Notes: generated by a model not told the origin, from the sequence alone. A stretch of DNA of 64,000 nt from an uncultured Clostridium sp. (GCA_934755305.1 CAKVLD010000009.1:9825-73824); one strand, 5' to 3'; positions 34,035 through 43,022 are shown, counted from the stretch's first letter. Numbers and translations: made by a program.

Positions 34035-36017
34035 TTATTTATTTCTATAGTTACTCCACTTACCATCACTATAAATCATTTGACCTTTAAGCTCTAAGCC
34101 TGCTTGTCCTGATTCTGGATATTGTACTTTATTATCTGTAAATATTACTTTTGGATTTGTATATCCTTCAGGTACTTCATAAGCATATAAGTTTTCTCTA
34201 ACTTTTGTCATTTTAACACCAGGCCATGTAGCATTATTCTTTACTGTTCCTGTACTATCATCATATACATATGCATATGGTTCTCCCCAACCTGATGGTA
34301 ATTTAATGTATGCAATATTATTAGACTTTTCTACTTTAGTATAAGTATAAGTCTTTTCTATATCTTTTCCTTCATTATCCTTTGCTCTTAAAGTTAATGT
34401 AGTTTTATCTCCAACTTTTTTTCCTTCACCTATTGGAACCTTTTTATTATCTGTAAATGATCCTTTATCTACACCATCAACAGCGTATCTAGCTGAAGTT
34501 ACATTCTTTGCTGATAAAGTAACTTCTAAAGTATCACTATTATAAGTTGTACTATTTGGAGTAGCTGAAATAGATGCAGATTCTTCACCCTTATAAATTA
34601 CTGCAGTCATTCCTGACTTAACATCTATATTCATTTGTCCATTAATAACAGATACTGATTTACCAGTAGTTTGATCTTTATATATACCATTAGCTAATTT
34701 AGTAGAAATACTTCCGCTATATCCTCCATCTAGATTTACTATAACTATACCTTTATTTCCACGTTCTATTGCTACTGTTTTATTATTTAAATAGCTTATA
34801 TATTCACCTTCACCTATCATAGCATTATGGAACTTATTAACTTCCTTAACTTCTGCATTATTCCAATCATTTTGAGGTACCCCTACTGGACCTTCTAACT
34901 TACCTTCATTATTACGTCCAGTACTCTTTGGTCTTGCGAAAAATAAAGGAGTTCCTTGTGCCCTAGCAGCAACTATTTCATAACCCTTTCTAACAGTCCA
35001 TTCATTATCCCAAGAACTCTTTCCATTATTATTTGCATAAGTATCGTGAGTTTCTGAATAAGTTACTAATTTATCTGGTGAAACACCTTCAGATTTATAA
35101 TCAACTAAGTTACATAAATTCTTCTCATTAACTTCTTTTCTTATTTCATCTCCATAATAATCAGCAGTAAGTCCAAGATATCTTCCATAAGCTGAATATC
35201 TAGTTACATGAGAATTTTGATAATCTTGTAGAACTTCTCCATAAACAAAAGCATCAGATTTATATCCCTTAATAGCTCCCACTATATTAGGCCAGAAATT
35301 ACTACCAAATCCATTATCATCTGGTAATTCTATATGCTTGGTTGTATCAAATCTAAATCCATCAGCTCCACAATCGATACAGTCCTTTATAAATCCTTTA
35401 ACTAAATTTTGAACTTTTTCACTGTGAGTATTTAAATCATGAAGACCTAAAAGATCCTTTTGAGTTACTGAATATCTACTTGCCCAATCATCATATATTC
35501 CTCCTTTATTATGAAATAAGGATTTATCATTCCATAAAGCAGGATTTATTTGTGTATAATCATTTGCTAAATGATTTGAAACTATATCAACTATTATTTT
35601 TATTCCATACTTTTCTGCTTCCTTATTTAAAGCAATAAATTCATCCCTTGATCCTACTACATAATTTCCTATAGTAAAATCAGTTGGTTGATAAGTATTT
35701 TCCCATTCCCATGTATGACTTCTATTACTATTTTGATAACATTTACTAATAGGCGATACTTGAATAGCTGAATATCCACATTCAGCTATTTCCTTCATAT
35801 GTTCTCTTATTGTATTAAAAGACCAACTGAATGCATGAAGTATTGTTCCTTTACTTGTATCATTTGATAAACCGTATTCATTTGTTGTTCCTGAAGCATT
35901 TATTTGAGCTACTGAATCAACACTAGCATCTACATTTATAGGATTAACTACTAACATTCCTGATGACATTGTAATAGCTATTATCAAACTAATTAAATTT
36001 CTTTTTAATCTTATCAT
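34035..36017 (-). CDS. Secreted alpha-amylase (GH13) with C-terminal starch-binding module
   Basis: Extracellular starch-degrading enzyme of 660 residues. Residues 1-30 are a signal peptide. The GH13 barrel shows region I DIVSNH, region II GFRFDTTKH (nucleophile Asp), region III YGEVLQ (acid/base Glu) and region IV ETHDTY (transition-state Asp). Residues about 470-560 form a beta-rich linker domain, and the last 90 residues (IAYIKLPSGWGEPYAYVYDD, ATWPGVKM) resemble a CBM26 starch-binding module. Start is ATG 36017 after AAGGAG; the TTG at 36038 would precede that site. Two cre-like sites lie upstream, so carbon catabolite repression is likely. Confidence 0.92.
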   Translation of the reverse strand: MIRLKRNLISLIIAITMSSGMLVVNPINVDASVDSVAQINASGTTNEYGLSNDTSKGTILHAFSWSFNTIREHMKEIAECGYSAIQVSPISKCYQNSNRSHTWEWENTYQPTDFTIGNYVVGSRDEFIALNKEAEKYGIKIIVDIVSNHLANDYTQINPALWNDKSLFHNKGGIYDDWASRYSVTQKDLLGLHDLNTHSEKVQNLVKGFIKDCIDCGADGFRFDTTKHIELPDDNGFGSNFWPNIVGAIKGYKSDAFVYGEVLQDYQNSHVTRYSAYGRYLGLTADYYGDEIRKEVNEKNLCNLVDYKSEGVSPDKLVTYSETHDTYANNNGKSSWDNEWTVRKGYEIVAARAQGTPLFFARPKSTGRNNEGKLEGPVGVPQNDWNNAEVKEVNKFHNAMIGEGEYISYLNNKTVAIERGNKGIVIVNLDGGYSGSISTKLANGIYKDQTTGKSVSVINGQMNIDVKSGMTAVIYKGEESASISATPNSTTYNSDTLEVTLSAKNVTSARYAVDGVDKGSFTDNKKVPIGEGKKVGDKTTLTLRAKDNEGKDIEKTYTYTKVEKSNNIAYIKLPSGWGEPYAYVYDDSTGTVKNNATWPGVKMTKVRENLYAYEVPEGYTNPKVIFTDNKVQYPESGQAGLELKGQMIYSDGKWSNYRNK

Positions 36018-36088
36018 TTCTAATTCTCCTTTATTCAAATTAAATTTACAAGAAAAATTTTCTAAAAAATTTAAATCACCTCTCCCTC

Positions 36089-36102
36089 CGAAACCGTTTT
36101 CT
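36089..36102 (-). promoter_or_regulatory. cre-like site in the amylase leader
   Basis: Minus-strand AGAAAACGGTTTCG matches the CcpA consensus TGAAAACGNTTTCA except at both end bases. It lies between the promoter and the start codon, a position used for roadblock repression. Confidence 0.5.
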
Positions 36103-36139
36103 TTTTTGTGATTTCTGTTTAAATCTTCCTTATATTTAT

Positions 36140-36168
36140 ATAATAACCAATTACGATATCGTTTTCAA
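36140..36168 (-). promoter_or_regulatory. Amylase promoter
   Basis: Minus-strand TTGAAA (36163-36168), 17-base spacer, TATTAT (36140-36145). The upstream cre-like site overlaps the -35 element and spacer. Confidence 0.65.
36154..36167 (-). promoter_or_regulatory. cre-like site over the amylase promoter
   Basis: Minus-strand TGAAAACGATATCG; 13 of 14 positions are compatible with the CcpA consensus TGNAANCGNTNNCA. Confidence 0.6.
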
Positions 36169-36539
36169 TACATTTGTCTCCTAATTGTATTTTTTGTAAT
36201 ATCTTACAAAATTGATTTTTTTGCTTTTTTATAAAAATTATTGCTATTCTCTGTTGAAACCAAAAGAAATAGGTACTTTTTTTTACATATAAGTAATATT
36301 TTACGCTTATTTGAATTATGTAATATTTGCTGTTTTACATTACAAATTATTTTAAATTATAAATATTCATATTCTATTTTGTAAAATTTATTAATATAAA
36401 TTGCGGTATTTCTAAAATTATTTAAACTATCGTCTTATTAATCCTTAATTAAATCTTAATATAAGAAAATTACATTCTATGCTATGAGAAATAAATTTTT
36501 ATAATAAACCTCATAATAAGGTATATTACTCTAGTGTAA

Positions 36540-36668
36540 ATATTGAAGTTGTAAAAGCTTATTTAAGCGGTAAAGATTATGAACCAAAATGAAAGGGCTA
36601 TATGTCCGAAGCAATAAGAAAAGGATATAGTGGTAGAACTATTAAAAAATACAGAAAATCGAAAGGAG
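36540..36668 (+). pseudogene. Degraded ORF, possibly transposase-related
   Basis: A frame reads VNIEVVKAYLSGKDYEPK, stop, KGYMSEAIRKGYSGRTIKKY, RKSKGG. The Arg/Lys-rich helical style and its position next to an IS3-type fragment suggest an insertion-sequence relic, but no family can be named. Broken by an in-frame stop. Confidence 0.4.
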
Positions 36669-36677
36669 GTGATATTA

Positions 36678-36800
36678 GCTAAGGGAAAGTTAGAACCTAA
36701 ATATTCAGCAATAGCATCTAATCCAGGAGCTACGCCTCTATTCCATAGTGATAGAGGTTTTCAATATACTAATACAGTATTTCAAAAGAAACTTCAGTAA
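36678..36800 (+). pseudogene. IS3-family (IS150-like) transposase fragment
   Basis: Forty codons read AKGKLEPKYSAIASNPGAT followed by PLFHSDRGFQYTNTVF and QKKL before a stop. NPGAxPLFHSDRGFQYTN is the conserved stretch around the second Asp of the IS3-type DDE integrase domain. The rest of the transposase and both IS ends are missing, so it is an inert relic. Confidence 0.8.
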
Positions 36801-36857
36801 TACCCCCTAGAGCTAGCGTTTAAGCCACTTATTTTAAAAACATATACATAAAACAAT

Positions 36858-36945
36858 ATATGCATCAAACACATCAAAAAATATATACATTAAATGAACA
36901 TAAGAATATTTACATCATATGCATCAAAAAATATATACATAAAAA
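36858..36945 (+). repeat. AT-rich direct repeats (CATCAAAAAATATATACAT)
   Basis: The 19-base word CATCAAAAAATATATACAT occurs exactly twice, at 36872 and 36922, 50 bases apart, and a partial ATGCATCAAA copy lies at 36859. Surrounding sequence is full of related ATATACAT words. No coding potential; the rest of 36801-37045 shows only AT-rich sequence. Confidence 0.65.
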
Positions 36946-37045
36946 GAATATACATCTATAAATACTAAGTTAATGTTATGCCCAAAGTAATAAATAAGTG
37001 CTAACGATTTTTAAACGTTAATGCAACAGCTTCTTCAGAATCATA

Positions 37046-37393
37046 TTACTTTAAAATAATATTTATTGCATTTAATATTATTTTTCTATCATTTTTCTTT
37101 ATATTATTTAAAATATTAAAAACATCTATTTTTATATTGTTATATTCTCGAAATAATATTATAGCTAGTTTCAACAGATATCTATCACTTATTTTTAAAT
37201 TTTTAGAAATACTTTTAATTATATTATCATTATTTTTTTTCAATATATTTGTTCTATTATTCCATAAACTATCTTTGGAACTTATTATATATACTGCTGC
37301 TAACTTATTTCTATCTTTTGTATCTTTCAAATTTAATTCATTAATTAATATATTATAATTTTCCCTTACCTCCATTGGTATTAAATTCAACAT
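37046..37393 (-). CDS. Small unrecognised protein (DUF6075-like?)
   Basis: A 115-residue soluble, helical, Asn/Ile/Lys-rich protein. The pattern KLAAVYIISSKDSLWNN then SDRYLLKLAIILFREYNN resembles small proteins I associate with DUF6075, which are frequent in clostridial accessory regions; the match is from memory and weak. CTCTCC-side reading gives GGAGAG before the ATG. It lies in a relic-rich accessory island between the amylase and AbiG-like genes, with an inverted repeat upstream. Function unknown. Confidence 0.5.
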   Translation of the reverse strand: MLNLIPMEVRENYNILINELNLKDTKDRNKLAAVYIISSKDSLWNNRTNILKKNNDNIIKSISKNLKISDRYLLKLAIILFREYNNIKIDVFNILNNIKKNDRKIILNAINIILK

Positions 37394-37425
37394 AAACTCT
37401 CCTTTACATAATACAAATCACTTTT

Positions 37426-37447
37426 ATAAGTATTTCCATAATACTTA
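37426..37447. repeat. Inverted repeat upstream of the 115-residue gene
   Basis: ATAAGTATT and AATACTTAT flank TCCA, 33 bases before the start codon of the 37393 gene. Could be an operator or part of a terminator. Confidence 0.4.
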
Positions 37448-37547
37448 TTTTTATTCAAAAAAATATTTATATCTATATGAATAATATATTAATTATTGTT
37501 AATACTATTTAATGAGCAGTAACACATTTTCGCATATTATAATATAC

Positions 37548-37579
37548 AAAAAGGGTGGATTTTATATCTATCCTTTTTC
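37548..37579 (+). terminator. Hairpin in the leader of the 32-residue gene
   Basis: AAAAAGGGTGGAT and ATCTATCCTTTTT pair with few mismatches and are followed by CC then T-rich sequence. It precedes the small ORF at 37601 and could act as an attenuator. Confidence 0.45.
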
Positions 37580-37600
37580 CATTTATTTAGGAGGTTTATT

Positions 37601-37699
37601 ATGAAAAATTCTATATCTTACAATGAAAAAAGAAAGCAAAAAGAAATCTCAACCTTTTTAAAAATATTAGAAGATCGTTGTCGCTCTTTACATAAATAA
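37601..37699 (+). CDS. 32-residue small protein
   Basis: Reads MKNSISYNEKRKQKEISTFL and continues KILEDRCRSLHK, a basic amphipathic helix. TAGGAGG lies 8 bases before the ATG, an excellent site for such a short frame, and a TATTATAAT-like promoter lies near 37535. It is divergent in orientation to the genes on either side and preceded by a hairpin. No family recognised. Confidence 0.5.
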   Translation: MKNSISYNEKRKQKEISTFLKILEDRCRSLHK

Positions 37700-37706
37700 A
37701 TTAAAA

Positions 37707-37734
37707 GAGATGGTTTATTTCATAAAGCCATCTC
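37707..37734 (-). terminator. Terminator after the AbiG-like pair
   Basis: Stem GAGATGG / CCATCTC, followed on the minus strand by TTTTAATTTATTT; directly after the stop at 37741. Confidence 0.65.
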
Positions 37735-37740
37735 CTACTC

Positions 37741-38637
37741 TTATAATAATTCTGCATCTATTAACTTTTTTATATCTAAACAGTAAGTTTTTTTATACCT
37801 TTCCGCCTCTTCTTTTGTTTTAAAATATCTAACAACTTTAAATATATCATTATTATCTAATGATTCAATAAAAAAATCATATATAAAATTATCTTTACTA
37901 ATAGAAATAAAATCTATTATTTTAAGATTAAATAATATTATTACACCATATAACTCTATTTCTTTATCTAGTAAACAAAATTTATCCTTCCTACAAAATA
38001 TTATTGTTTTACACTTATGATTTTCCAAATCATTTTTATCAAACTTATTTTTTAAAGTTACTGTTATTTTTTTTATATTTAAGTATTCTTTATATTCTTT
38101 GTCTTCAATAAAAGATCTATATAACTTTTTTACTACTTCTTCATCTTTATAAGTTACCCTTTCACTTGGTTTAAATTTTATACCTGTTTTTTTTGATATT
38201 AAACTTACCTTTTCCCAGAAGTCTATATATTCTAATAACTCTTTATTGAATTTTATTTTATTTTCTTTTATTATTTTAGTTTTTCCTATGCCTATAGTAC
38301 CTTTCTTAAAACTATTATACACTTTTAAAACTGTAATAAGCTCATCTATATCTTTAGCTTTTTCTGGATATATATCCATATTTAATTTCATTATATTTTT
38401 TTCTTCATCTACTATATAAGATATCGCTATAGAATCTTTATCGATTGATTTAACAAAAATTTTATCTAACTCCTTAAAATATACCTTTTTAAAATTAATT
38501 ATTAAATACTTATCATCATACCATATAGGTAACTTAAATTCTGTATTAAAATCATCATGCAAATTTTCTAATATTATTTTGGGAATTTTCCCTATACTTT
38601 TATCTTCTTTAAAAGCTTTTTTAAAACTTGCAAACAA
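37741..38637 (-). CDS. Second gene of an AbiG-like abortive infection pair
   Basis: A 298-residue soluble protein rich in Lys, Ile and Asp. With the TTG at 38637 as start it begins MFASFKKAFKEDKS-GKIPK, the style of AbiGii_2-type toxins, which commonly open with a Phe-Lys-Lys-Ala-Phe stretch followed by Ile-Pro. No catalytic motif is visible. GGTGATA overlaps the stop codon of the preceding gene and serves this TTG; in-frame alternatives at 38667 (ATG) and 38673 (TTG) would overlap the upstream gene. Very probably translationally coupled. The AbiGii call rests mainly on the neighbour and is tentative. Confidence 0.55.
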   Translation of the reverse strand: MFASFKKAFKEDKSIGKIPKIILENLHDDFNTEFKLPIWYDDKYLIINFKKVYFKELDKIFVKSIDKDSIAISYIVDEEKNIMKLNMDIYPEKAKDIDELITVLKVYNSFKKGTIGIGKTKIIKENKIKFNKELLEYIDFWEKVSLISKKTGIKFKPSERVTYKDEEVVKKLYRSFIEDKEYKEYLNIKKITVTLKNKFDKNDLENHKCKTIIFCRKDKFCLLDKEIELYGVIILFNLKIIDFISISKDNFIYDFFIESLDNNDIFKVVRYFKTKEEAERYKKTYCLDIKKLIDAELL

Positions 38638-38641
38638 TATA

Positions 38642-39472
38642 TCACCAATCCTTGTTAATAATATCATAGACAATTATTTTAGATATTAATATATCTTTCT
38701 TCTTTCTATCTTTAGTATCTATTTCTTCCTCTATAAATCTAATAATTTCTTCTCTATCCTTTTCATTATAAACCATAATATACTCTACATCTTCATAATT
38801 AAAATGTAGCCATAAATGTTTGATATTTTTCAATTTATTAGAATAACAATCATAAGCATTATCTCTATCTATATAAGATTTAGGAATTATTAAATTAACA
38901 TTATCTTCTTCATTAATTTCAGGAACATATCTCCATTCTCTTTCATCTGTAAAGTTTTTTTCATCATATTCTTCATCCTTTAGCATTTTTCCTACTAATG
39001 GTTTAATAAAAAGTAAATGAGTTAATAAGTAATCATTATATTCAGATACTAATTCATCCTCTAATATTGAATTATAAGACTTTAAAAACAGATAGGTTAA
39101 ATCTTTTCTTATATTTGAATTTTCATTTATATAATGTATAGGTTGAATACCTTGATCTATTCCCCATTCTTTTTTCAAAGCAATTCCATAAGGACCATAG
39201 TATTTAACATGAGAATCTAATCTAGAAAGATTAATATCACAAAAACAAACCATAGGAAATACAATTTTTTCAAGTCCTCTAATCTTTAAATACTCTAAGT
39301 TTTCTTCATTGTATCTTGGTAAAAATGCTTTTCTTCTTATAATATCTTTTAAAAAATTCATATTTTCCATAAATTTAAATAATACATTAGCGCTTTGTTT
39401 TGAATAAATATATATTTTTTTATGCTCTACTACTGGAACTACATTCTCAGGTTCTAATATTTCTTTATTCGT
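38642..39472 (-). CDS. AbiGi-like protein of an abortive infection pair, apparent ACG start
   Basis: Member of the AbiGi group by eye: QSANVLFKFMENMNFLKDI, FLPRYNEENLEYL, MVCFCDINLSRLDSHVKYYG, YGIALKKEWGIDQGIQPIHY and TDEREWRYVP. AbiGi is the first gene of the lactococcal AbiG phage-resistance operon. The first in-frame ATG (39370) would cut off the conserved QSANVLF segment and has no ribosome binding site. Upstream the frame stays open to ACG-AAT-AAA-GAA at 39472, 9 bases after a perfect AGGAGG; the ACG stands exactly where an ATG is expected. This gives 276 residues. Either initiation is at a non-standard codon or the start has been mutated. Confidence 0.7.
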   Translation of the reverse strand, partial: TNKEILEPENVVPVVEHKKIYIYSKQSANVLFKFMENMNFLKDIIRRKAFLPRYNEENLEYLKIRGLEKIVFPMVCFCDINLSRLDSHVKYYGPYGIALKKEWGIDQGIQPIHYINENSNIRKDLTYLFLKSYNSILEDELVSEYNDYLLTHLLFIKPLVGKMLKDEEYDEKNFTDEREWRYVPEINEEDNVNLIIPKSYIDRDNAYDCYSNKLKNIKHLWLHFNYEDVEYIMVYNEKDREEIIRFIEEEIDTKDRKKKDILISKIIVYDIINKDW

Positions 39473-39548
39473 AGTAATAATCCTCCTAAAAATAAATTAA
39501 TTTATACTACTTTTATATGCAATATTAAATTTTTATTTCATATATTTA

Positions 39549-39601
39549 TAAAAAATGCACTCTAAATATCAGTTAAATTTCTGATACTTAGAGTGCATTT
39601 C
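39549..39601 (-). terminator. Terminator after the coiled-coil membrane protein gene
   Basis: Long stem AAATGCACTCTAA / TTAGAGTGCATTT with inner TATCAG / CTGATA, between the gene at 39615 and the AbiG-like genes. Confidence 0.8.
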
Positions 39602-39614
39602 TTAACATTAGTCA

Positions 39615-40217
39615 TTATTTATTAGCTTTAATTTCTTCTACTAATTTTTTTGCTTCTTCTATTTTATTTTTATCAACTAAAGCTTTCGCTTCTTCTATAT
39701 TCATTTCTAGTATCTTAGTTTTTAAGTCTCTAACTTCTTGTAAACTTAAGTTTATATCATCTTTTATTTCATGAATTAAGTATATAGCCTCAGTAATCTT
39801 TCCACCGTTTATGAATTCTCTAACTTCACTAATTTTCTGCTTTATTTCACTTTTCTTATATTCATCTAATTCTTCAATATTAATGCTAGTAATTTCATTT
39901 AATTCTTCATTAGTTATATTAGCATTATATTCTTTTATATCATTTCTTAAAACTTCAACTTCTTCTTTTAATTCATCAAAGCTCTTAGTATCTTTTTCAT
40001 TAATTGCTTTTTCAATTTTTTTTATTAGATTATCATATTCCTCTTTATACTTTCCTAAATCATACGAACTTAACTCATCTTCAATATTTTCTATATAACT
40101 TTTAAAATCTAATATACTTTTATTAGTATTTGAATTAATACTTATGCTAAAAATAATTCCTATACATAATAATATAATAAATATTCCTATAATAGCTCTT
40201 TTATTTTCTTTTTTCAT
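39615..40217 (-). CDS. Single-pass membrane protein with coiled-coil exterior
   Basis: A 200-residue protein with a short basic N-terminus, one membrane helix at residues about 8-27 (AIIGIFIILLCIGIIFSISI) and about 170 residues of extracytoplasmic helix with heptad character (Leu/Ile every 3-4 residues among Lys and Glu). No enzymatic motif. Flanked by its own terminator; GGAG precedes the ATG. It neighbours the AbiG-like pair but is separated from it by the terminator. Function unknown. Confidence 0.7.
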   Translation of the reverse strand: MKKENKRAIIGIFIILLCIGIIFSISINSNTNKSILDFKSYIENIEDELSSYDLGKYKEEYDNLIKKIEKAINEKDTKSFDELKEEVEVLRNDIKEYNANITNEELNEITSINIEELDEYKKSEIKQKISEVREFINGGKITEAIYLIHEIKDDINLSLQEVRDLKTKILEMNIEEAKALVDKNKIEEAKKLVEEIKANK

Positions 40218-40345
40218 GTTACAACTCCTTATTCTAATAAATTATATCATATTTTTACAATACATTTAAGTTAATTTTTATATAAAGCTATATATTTTTT
40301 ATACTTACTTTAACATAAATTAATAACTTATAGACATCTCTTGGT

Positions 40346-40374
40346 TTGACATATTTTAACTAATTTACTATTAT
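40346..40374 (+). promoter_or_regulatory. Promoter of the KAS III-like/chemoreceptor operon
   Basis: Consensus TTGACA (40346-40351), 17-base spacer, TATTAT (40369-40374). The predicted leader is about 95 bases long. Confidence 0.7.
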
Positions 40375-40474
40375 ATTAGTGTATAGAGTTTCAAACTTTA
40401 TTTCATTACTTATATTATCTTGGTTATAACAAATACAATTAAACTGCATTCAAAAAATAAAAGGGGGAGAGAAT

Positions 40475-41467
40475 ATGCCATTAACAATTAAAGATTCAGT
40501 TATAGTTACTGGCAGTAAGTTAGTAAAGAACGATTACTACATAGACTATTACAAAAAAAAGGGAGAAGACATCGAACATTTTTTAGTAGATGTTTTAGGT
40601 CGAAACGAACGGTATCATTGTAATAGAACTTATGAGAACACATTGACACTTGCAGCTAATGCTACAGATAAATTATTAGAAAAGAATAATATAAAAGGAA
40701 GTGACATCGACTTAATTGTTTGTTGTAGTCAATATCCTGAATTCACTATGCCCACTCAGGCTTGTATTTTACACAATCATATTCATGGAAAAGAAAAGTG
40801 TGTAACTTTCGATTTAAATGTTAACTGCTTAGGTATGTTAAGAGGATTAAATATAATCAATAGGTACTTTAATGATAAAAATGGTGAAATACATACAGCA
40901 TTACTAATAGGTTCAGACTTTATGAGTATACATACTACGGATGATGATATAGTTACCTTTACAAGTTTTGCTGACGGAGCATGTGCTATGCTATTACAAT
41001 ATACAGATGATATTAACAAAGGAGTAATAGGTTGTTCAGATAGAACTTTATCTAAAGAAGCATATGGCTGTTTATTTCCTGAATGTGGCATGTCAAATAT
41101 AGCTGACTATATAGGTAATTATGTAAAAACATCTTGGACTAATCCATATATACCTCCAGTTATTGATAGTATGAAAGAATCTCTTGATGAAGTATTAACC
41201 AAACACAATATAACTGTAGATGATATTGATTGGTATTGTGGTTCTCAATTTAGTTTATCATTTTTTGAAGGTATTAGAAACGCATGTAATATACCAAAAG
41301 AAAAAGGAATATACATAGGTGATAAATATGGATACACAGGTACTAGTTCTCCATTTTTTGCTTATACACAAGGATGTATAGATGGAAAAATAAAAGAAGG
41401 TGATCTTATATTCTTCACAACAGTAGGTGTTGGACATACTATATGTTCTATGTTATTGAGAGTATAG
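40475..41467 (+). CDS. Divergent 3-oxoacyl-ACP synthase III-like protein
   Basis: A 330-residue thiolase-fold protein of the FabH group. The nucleophile is kept (Cys118 in NVNCLGML) and the C-terminal half aligns with FabH over DW..Q and DGKIKEGDLIFFTTVGVG. However, the FabH catalytic His (PHQAN) is replaced by Ser257 in CGSQFS, and the catalytic Asn (GNTSAAS) by Tyr287 in GYTGTSSP. A Cys-only site suggests acyl transfer or another condensation rather than normal decarboxylating fatty acid initiation. No other fatty acid gene is near. It is followed after 39 bases by a chemoreceptor gene, in one operon. GGGGGAGAG precedes the ATG. Confidence 0.8.
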   Translation: MPLTIKDSVIVTGSKLVKNDYYIDYYKKKGEDIEHFLVDVLGRNERYHCNRTYENTLTLAANATDKLLEKNNIKGSDIDLIVCCSQYPEFTMPTQACILHNHIHGKEKCVTFDLNVNCLGMLRGLNIINRYFNDKNGEIHTALLIGSDFMSIHTTDDDIVTFTSFADGACAMLLQYTDDINKGVIGCSDRTLSKEAYGCLFPECGMSNIADYIGNYVKTSWTNPYIPPVIDSMKESLDEVLTKHNITVDDIDWYCGSQFSLSFFEGIRNACNIPKEKGIYIGDKYGYTGTSSPFFAYTQGCIDGKIKEGDLIFFTTVGVGHTICSMLLRV

Positions 41468-41506
41468 AATAATATACATATTTTATTAATTTAAGGAGGA
41501 TTTAAA

Positions 41507-42985
41507 TTGAATAGTGATAAAGTTATAAAAACCAAAAACATTATTGTTCTAGCATCTTTAATTGGATCAATAATTGCTAGAGTCATATTTAACTTTTTAT
41601 TTAAGGCACCATTAGATGCGAGTACTACATTAGTTTTAGCAGGAATAATATTATTACCATTAATCGGGTTATGTATATATAAACAGATAAATCCTAGAAT
41701 AGTAATGACAGAACTTTGTGTTACTATGATAATTTTTATTATAGTTATGATGTCCATGAATCCAAGCTTAGCAAATTATTGCATTATATTTTATTCAATG
41801 TTTGTAGCTGTATTATATGAAGATATAAGAGCTATCTTATTAACTGGTGTAACAGATTTTGCTTTTATCATATACTTTTTTATTAAATATAAAGAAACAG
41901 TCTTTAGTAATATAGATACAGCTCAGAACCTTACTTTTTTAGCTTTATATATCTTTTTAGGAATTATTCTTTTTTGTATATTAAGTTACATAAGTAAAAA
42001 TACTTATAATAAACTTGAATTATCATTAGTTGATAATGAAAAAGTAACAGAAAAAAATAAAATACTATTAGAAAAAACTAAAGTTAATTCTTTAGAACTA
42101 ATTGATAACAATGAAGATATTAAATCTAATATTGATTCTACAACAGCATCTAGTAAACAAATTTTAGAAGCAACTGATGAAATTACAGGAAAAGCAGTTA
42201 ATGAAGTAAATGTAGTAAATGATATAAAAGGTTTTATAGAAAGTAGTGTCCATGAAATTAAGGAAGTAAAATCTTCAAGTAATGAAGTTACTGAATTATC
42301 AAATTTAACAAATAACATTGTTGGAACAGGGGTAGAAAAAGTAGCCGTATTAAATACAAATGTGACCAATATAAACTCAAATATTAATAATGTTATGAAA
42401 TTAATGGATATATTACTAGAAAAAGATAAGCAAATTTCAAATATATTAGTTACTTTAAATGATATAACAGAACAAACTAATATGCTTTCTTTAAATGCTT
42501 CTATTGAAGCTGCACGTGCAGGAGATGCCGGTAAAGGATTTGCAGTTGTTGCAGAAGAAGTAAGAAAACTTGCTGATAGCTCTAAAGACTTTACTGTACA
42601 AATAGATGGTTTACTAGAAGAATTTTCTCAAATAATTCAAACAGTTACTACAGAAATAAGTAACCAAAAAGAAGCTATCGCAGTTTGTGATAATTTCTCA
42701 AAAGATGTTTCTAACTTATTTAATACTATCCGAGAAAATTCTAATGGTATACTAGATAAATCTACTATTGTTGATAATAAAACTACAACATTAGAAAAAC
42801 ACTTAAATAATACTTTGCAAAATGTAAATACTGTAAGTGAATCTGTTGAAAATACGGCAGCTTATATGGAAGAAATCTCCGCAAGTATTAATAACTTAAC
42901 ATCTAATATTGATAACATTAGTAAAAGATATTTAAATATTGATAAAATATCTAACGAAATGAATAATATAGTAAATGAACTATAA
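41507..42985 (+). CDS. Methyl-accepting chemotaxis protein with multi-TM N-terminus, no HAMP
   Basis: A 492-residue chemoreceptor. Residues 1-165 contain about six membrane helices with very short loops and no periplasmic sensor domain; residues 170-492 form the cytoplasmic helical hairpin, with the conserved tip [20 protein letters not shown] and [15 protein letters not shown] that contacts CheA/CheW. No HAMP domain is evident between the two parts. The start is TTG at 41507 with AAGGAGGA 6 bases upstream. Sensing would have to occur in or near the membrane, which fits a hydrophobic ligand; second gene of the KAS III-like operon. Confidence 0.88.
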   Translation: MNSDKVIKTKNIIVLASLIGSIIARVIFNFLFKAPLDASTTLVLAGIILLPLIGLCIYKQINPRIVMTELCVTMIIFIIVMMSMNPSLANYCIIFYSMFVAVLYEDIRAILLTGVTDFAFIIYFFIKYKETVFSNIDTAQNLTFLALYIFLGIILFCILSYISKNTYNKLELSLVDNEKVTEKNKILLEKTKVNSLELIDNNEDIKSNIDSTTASSKQILEATDEITGKAVNEVNVVNDIKGFIESSVHEIKEVKSSSNEVTELSNLTNNIVGTGVEKVAVLNTNVTNINSNINNVMKLMDILLEKDKQISNILVTLNDITEQTNMLSLNASIEAARAGDAGKGFAVVAEEVRKLADSSKDFTVQIDGLLEEFSQIIQTVTTEISNQKEAIAVCDNFSKDVSNLFNTIRENSNGILDKSTIVDNKTTTLEKHLNNTLQNVNTVSESVENTAAYMEEISASINNLTSNIDNISKRYLNIDKISNEMNNIVNEL

Positions 42986-42987
42986 TA

Positions 42988-43022
42988 CAAAAAAGTGTGC
43001 TTATTATAAGCACACTTTTTTT
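42988..43022. terminator. Bidirectional terminator between the chemoreceptor and nrdG
   Basis: Perfect stem AAAAAAGTGTGCTTA / TAAGCACACTTTTTT with a 3-base loop. Confidence 0.9.

Noticed and set aside
36841..36960. CRISPR array or iteron-type origin
   Set aside because: Only two exact copies of a 19-base word, no replication gene and no spacer structure.
37046..37393. Toxin or antitoxin of a toxin-antitoxin pair
   Set aside because: The gene is solitary on its strand and no toxin or DNA-binding motif is visible; the small ORF at 37601 is divergent and separated.
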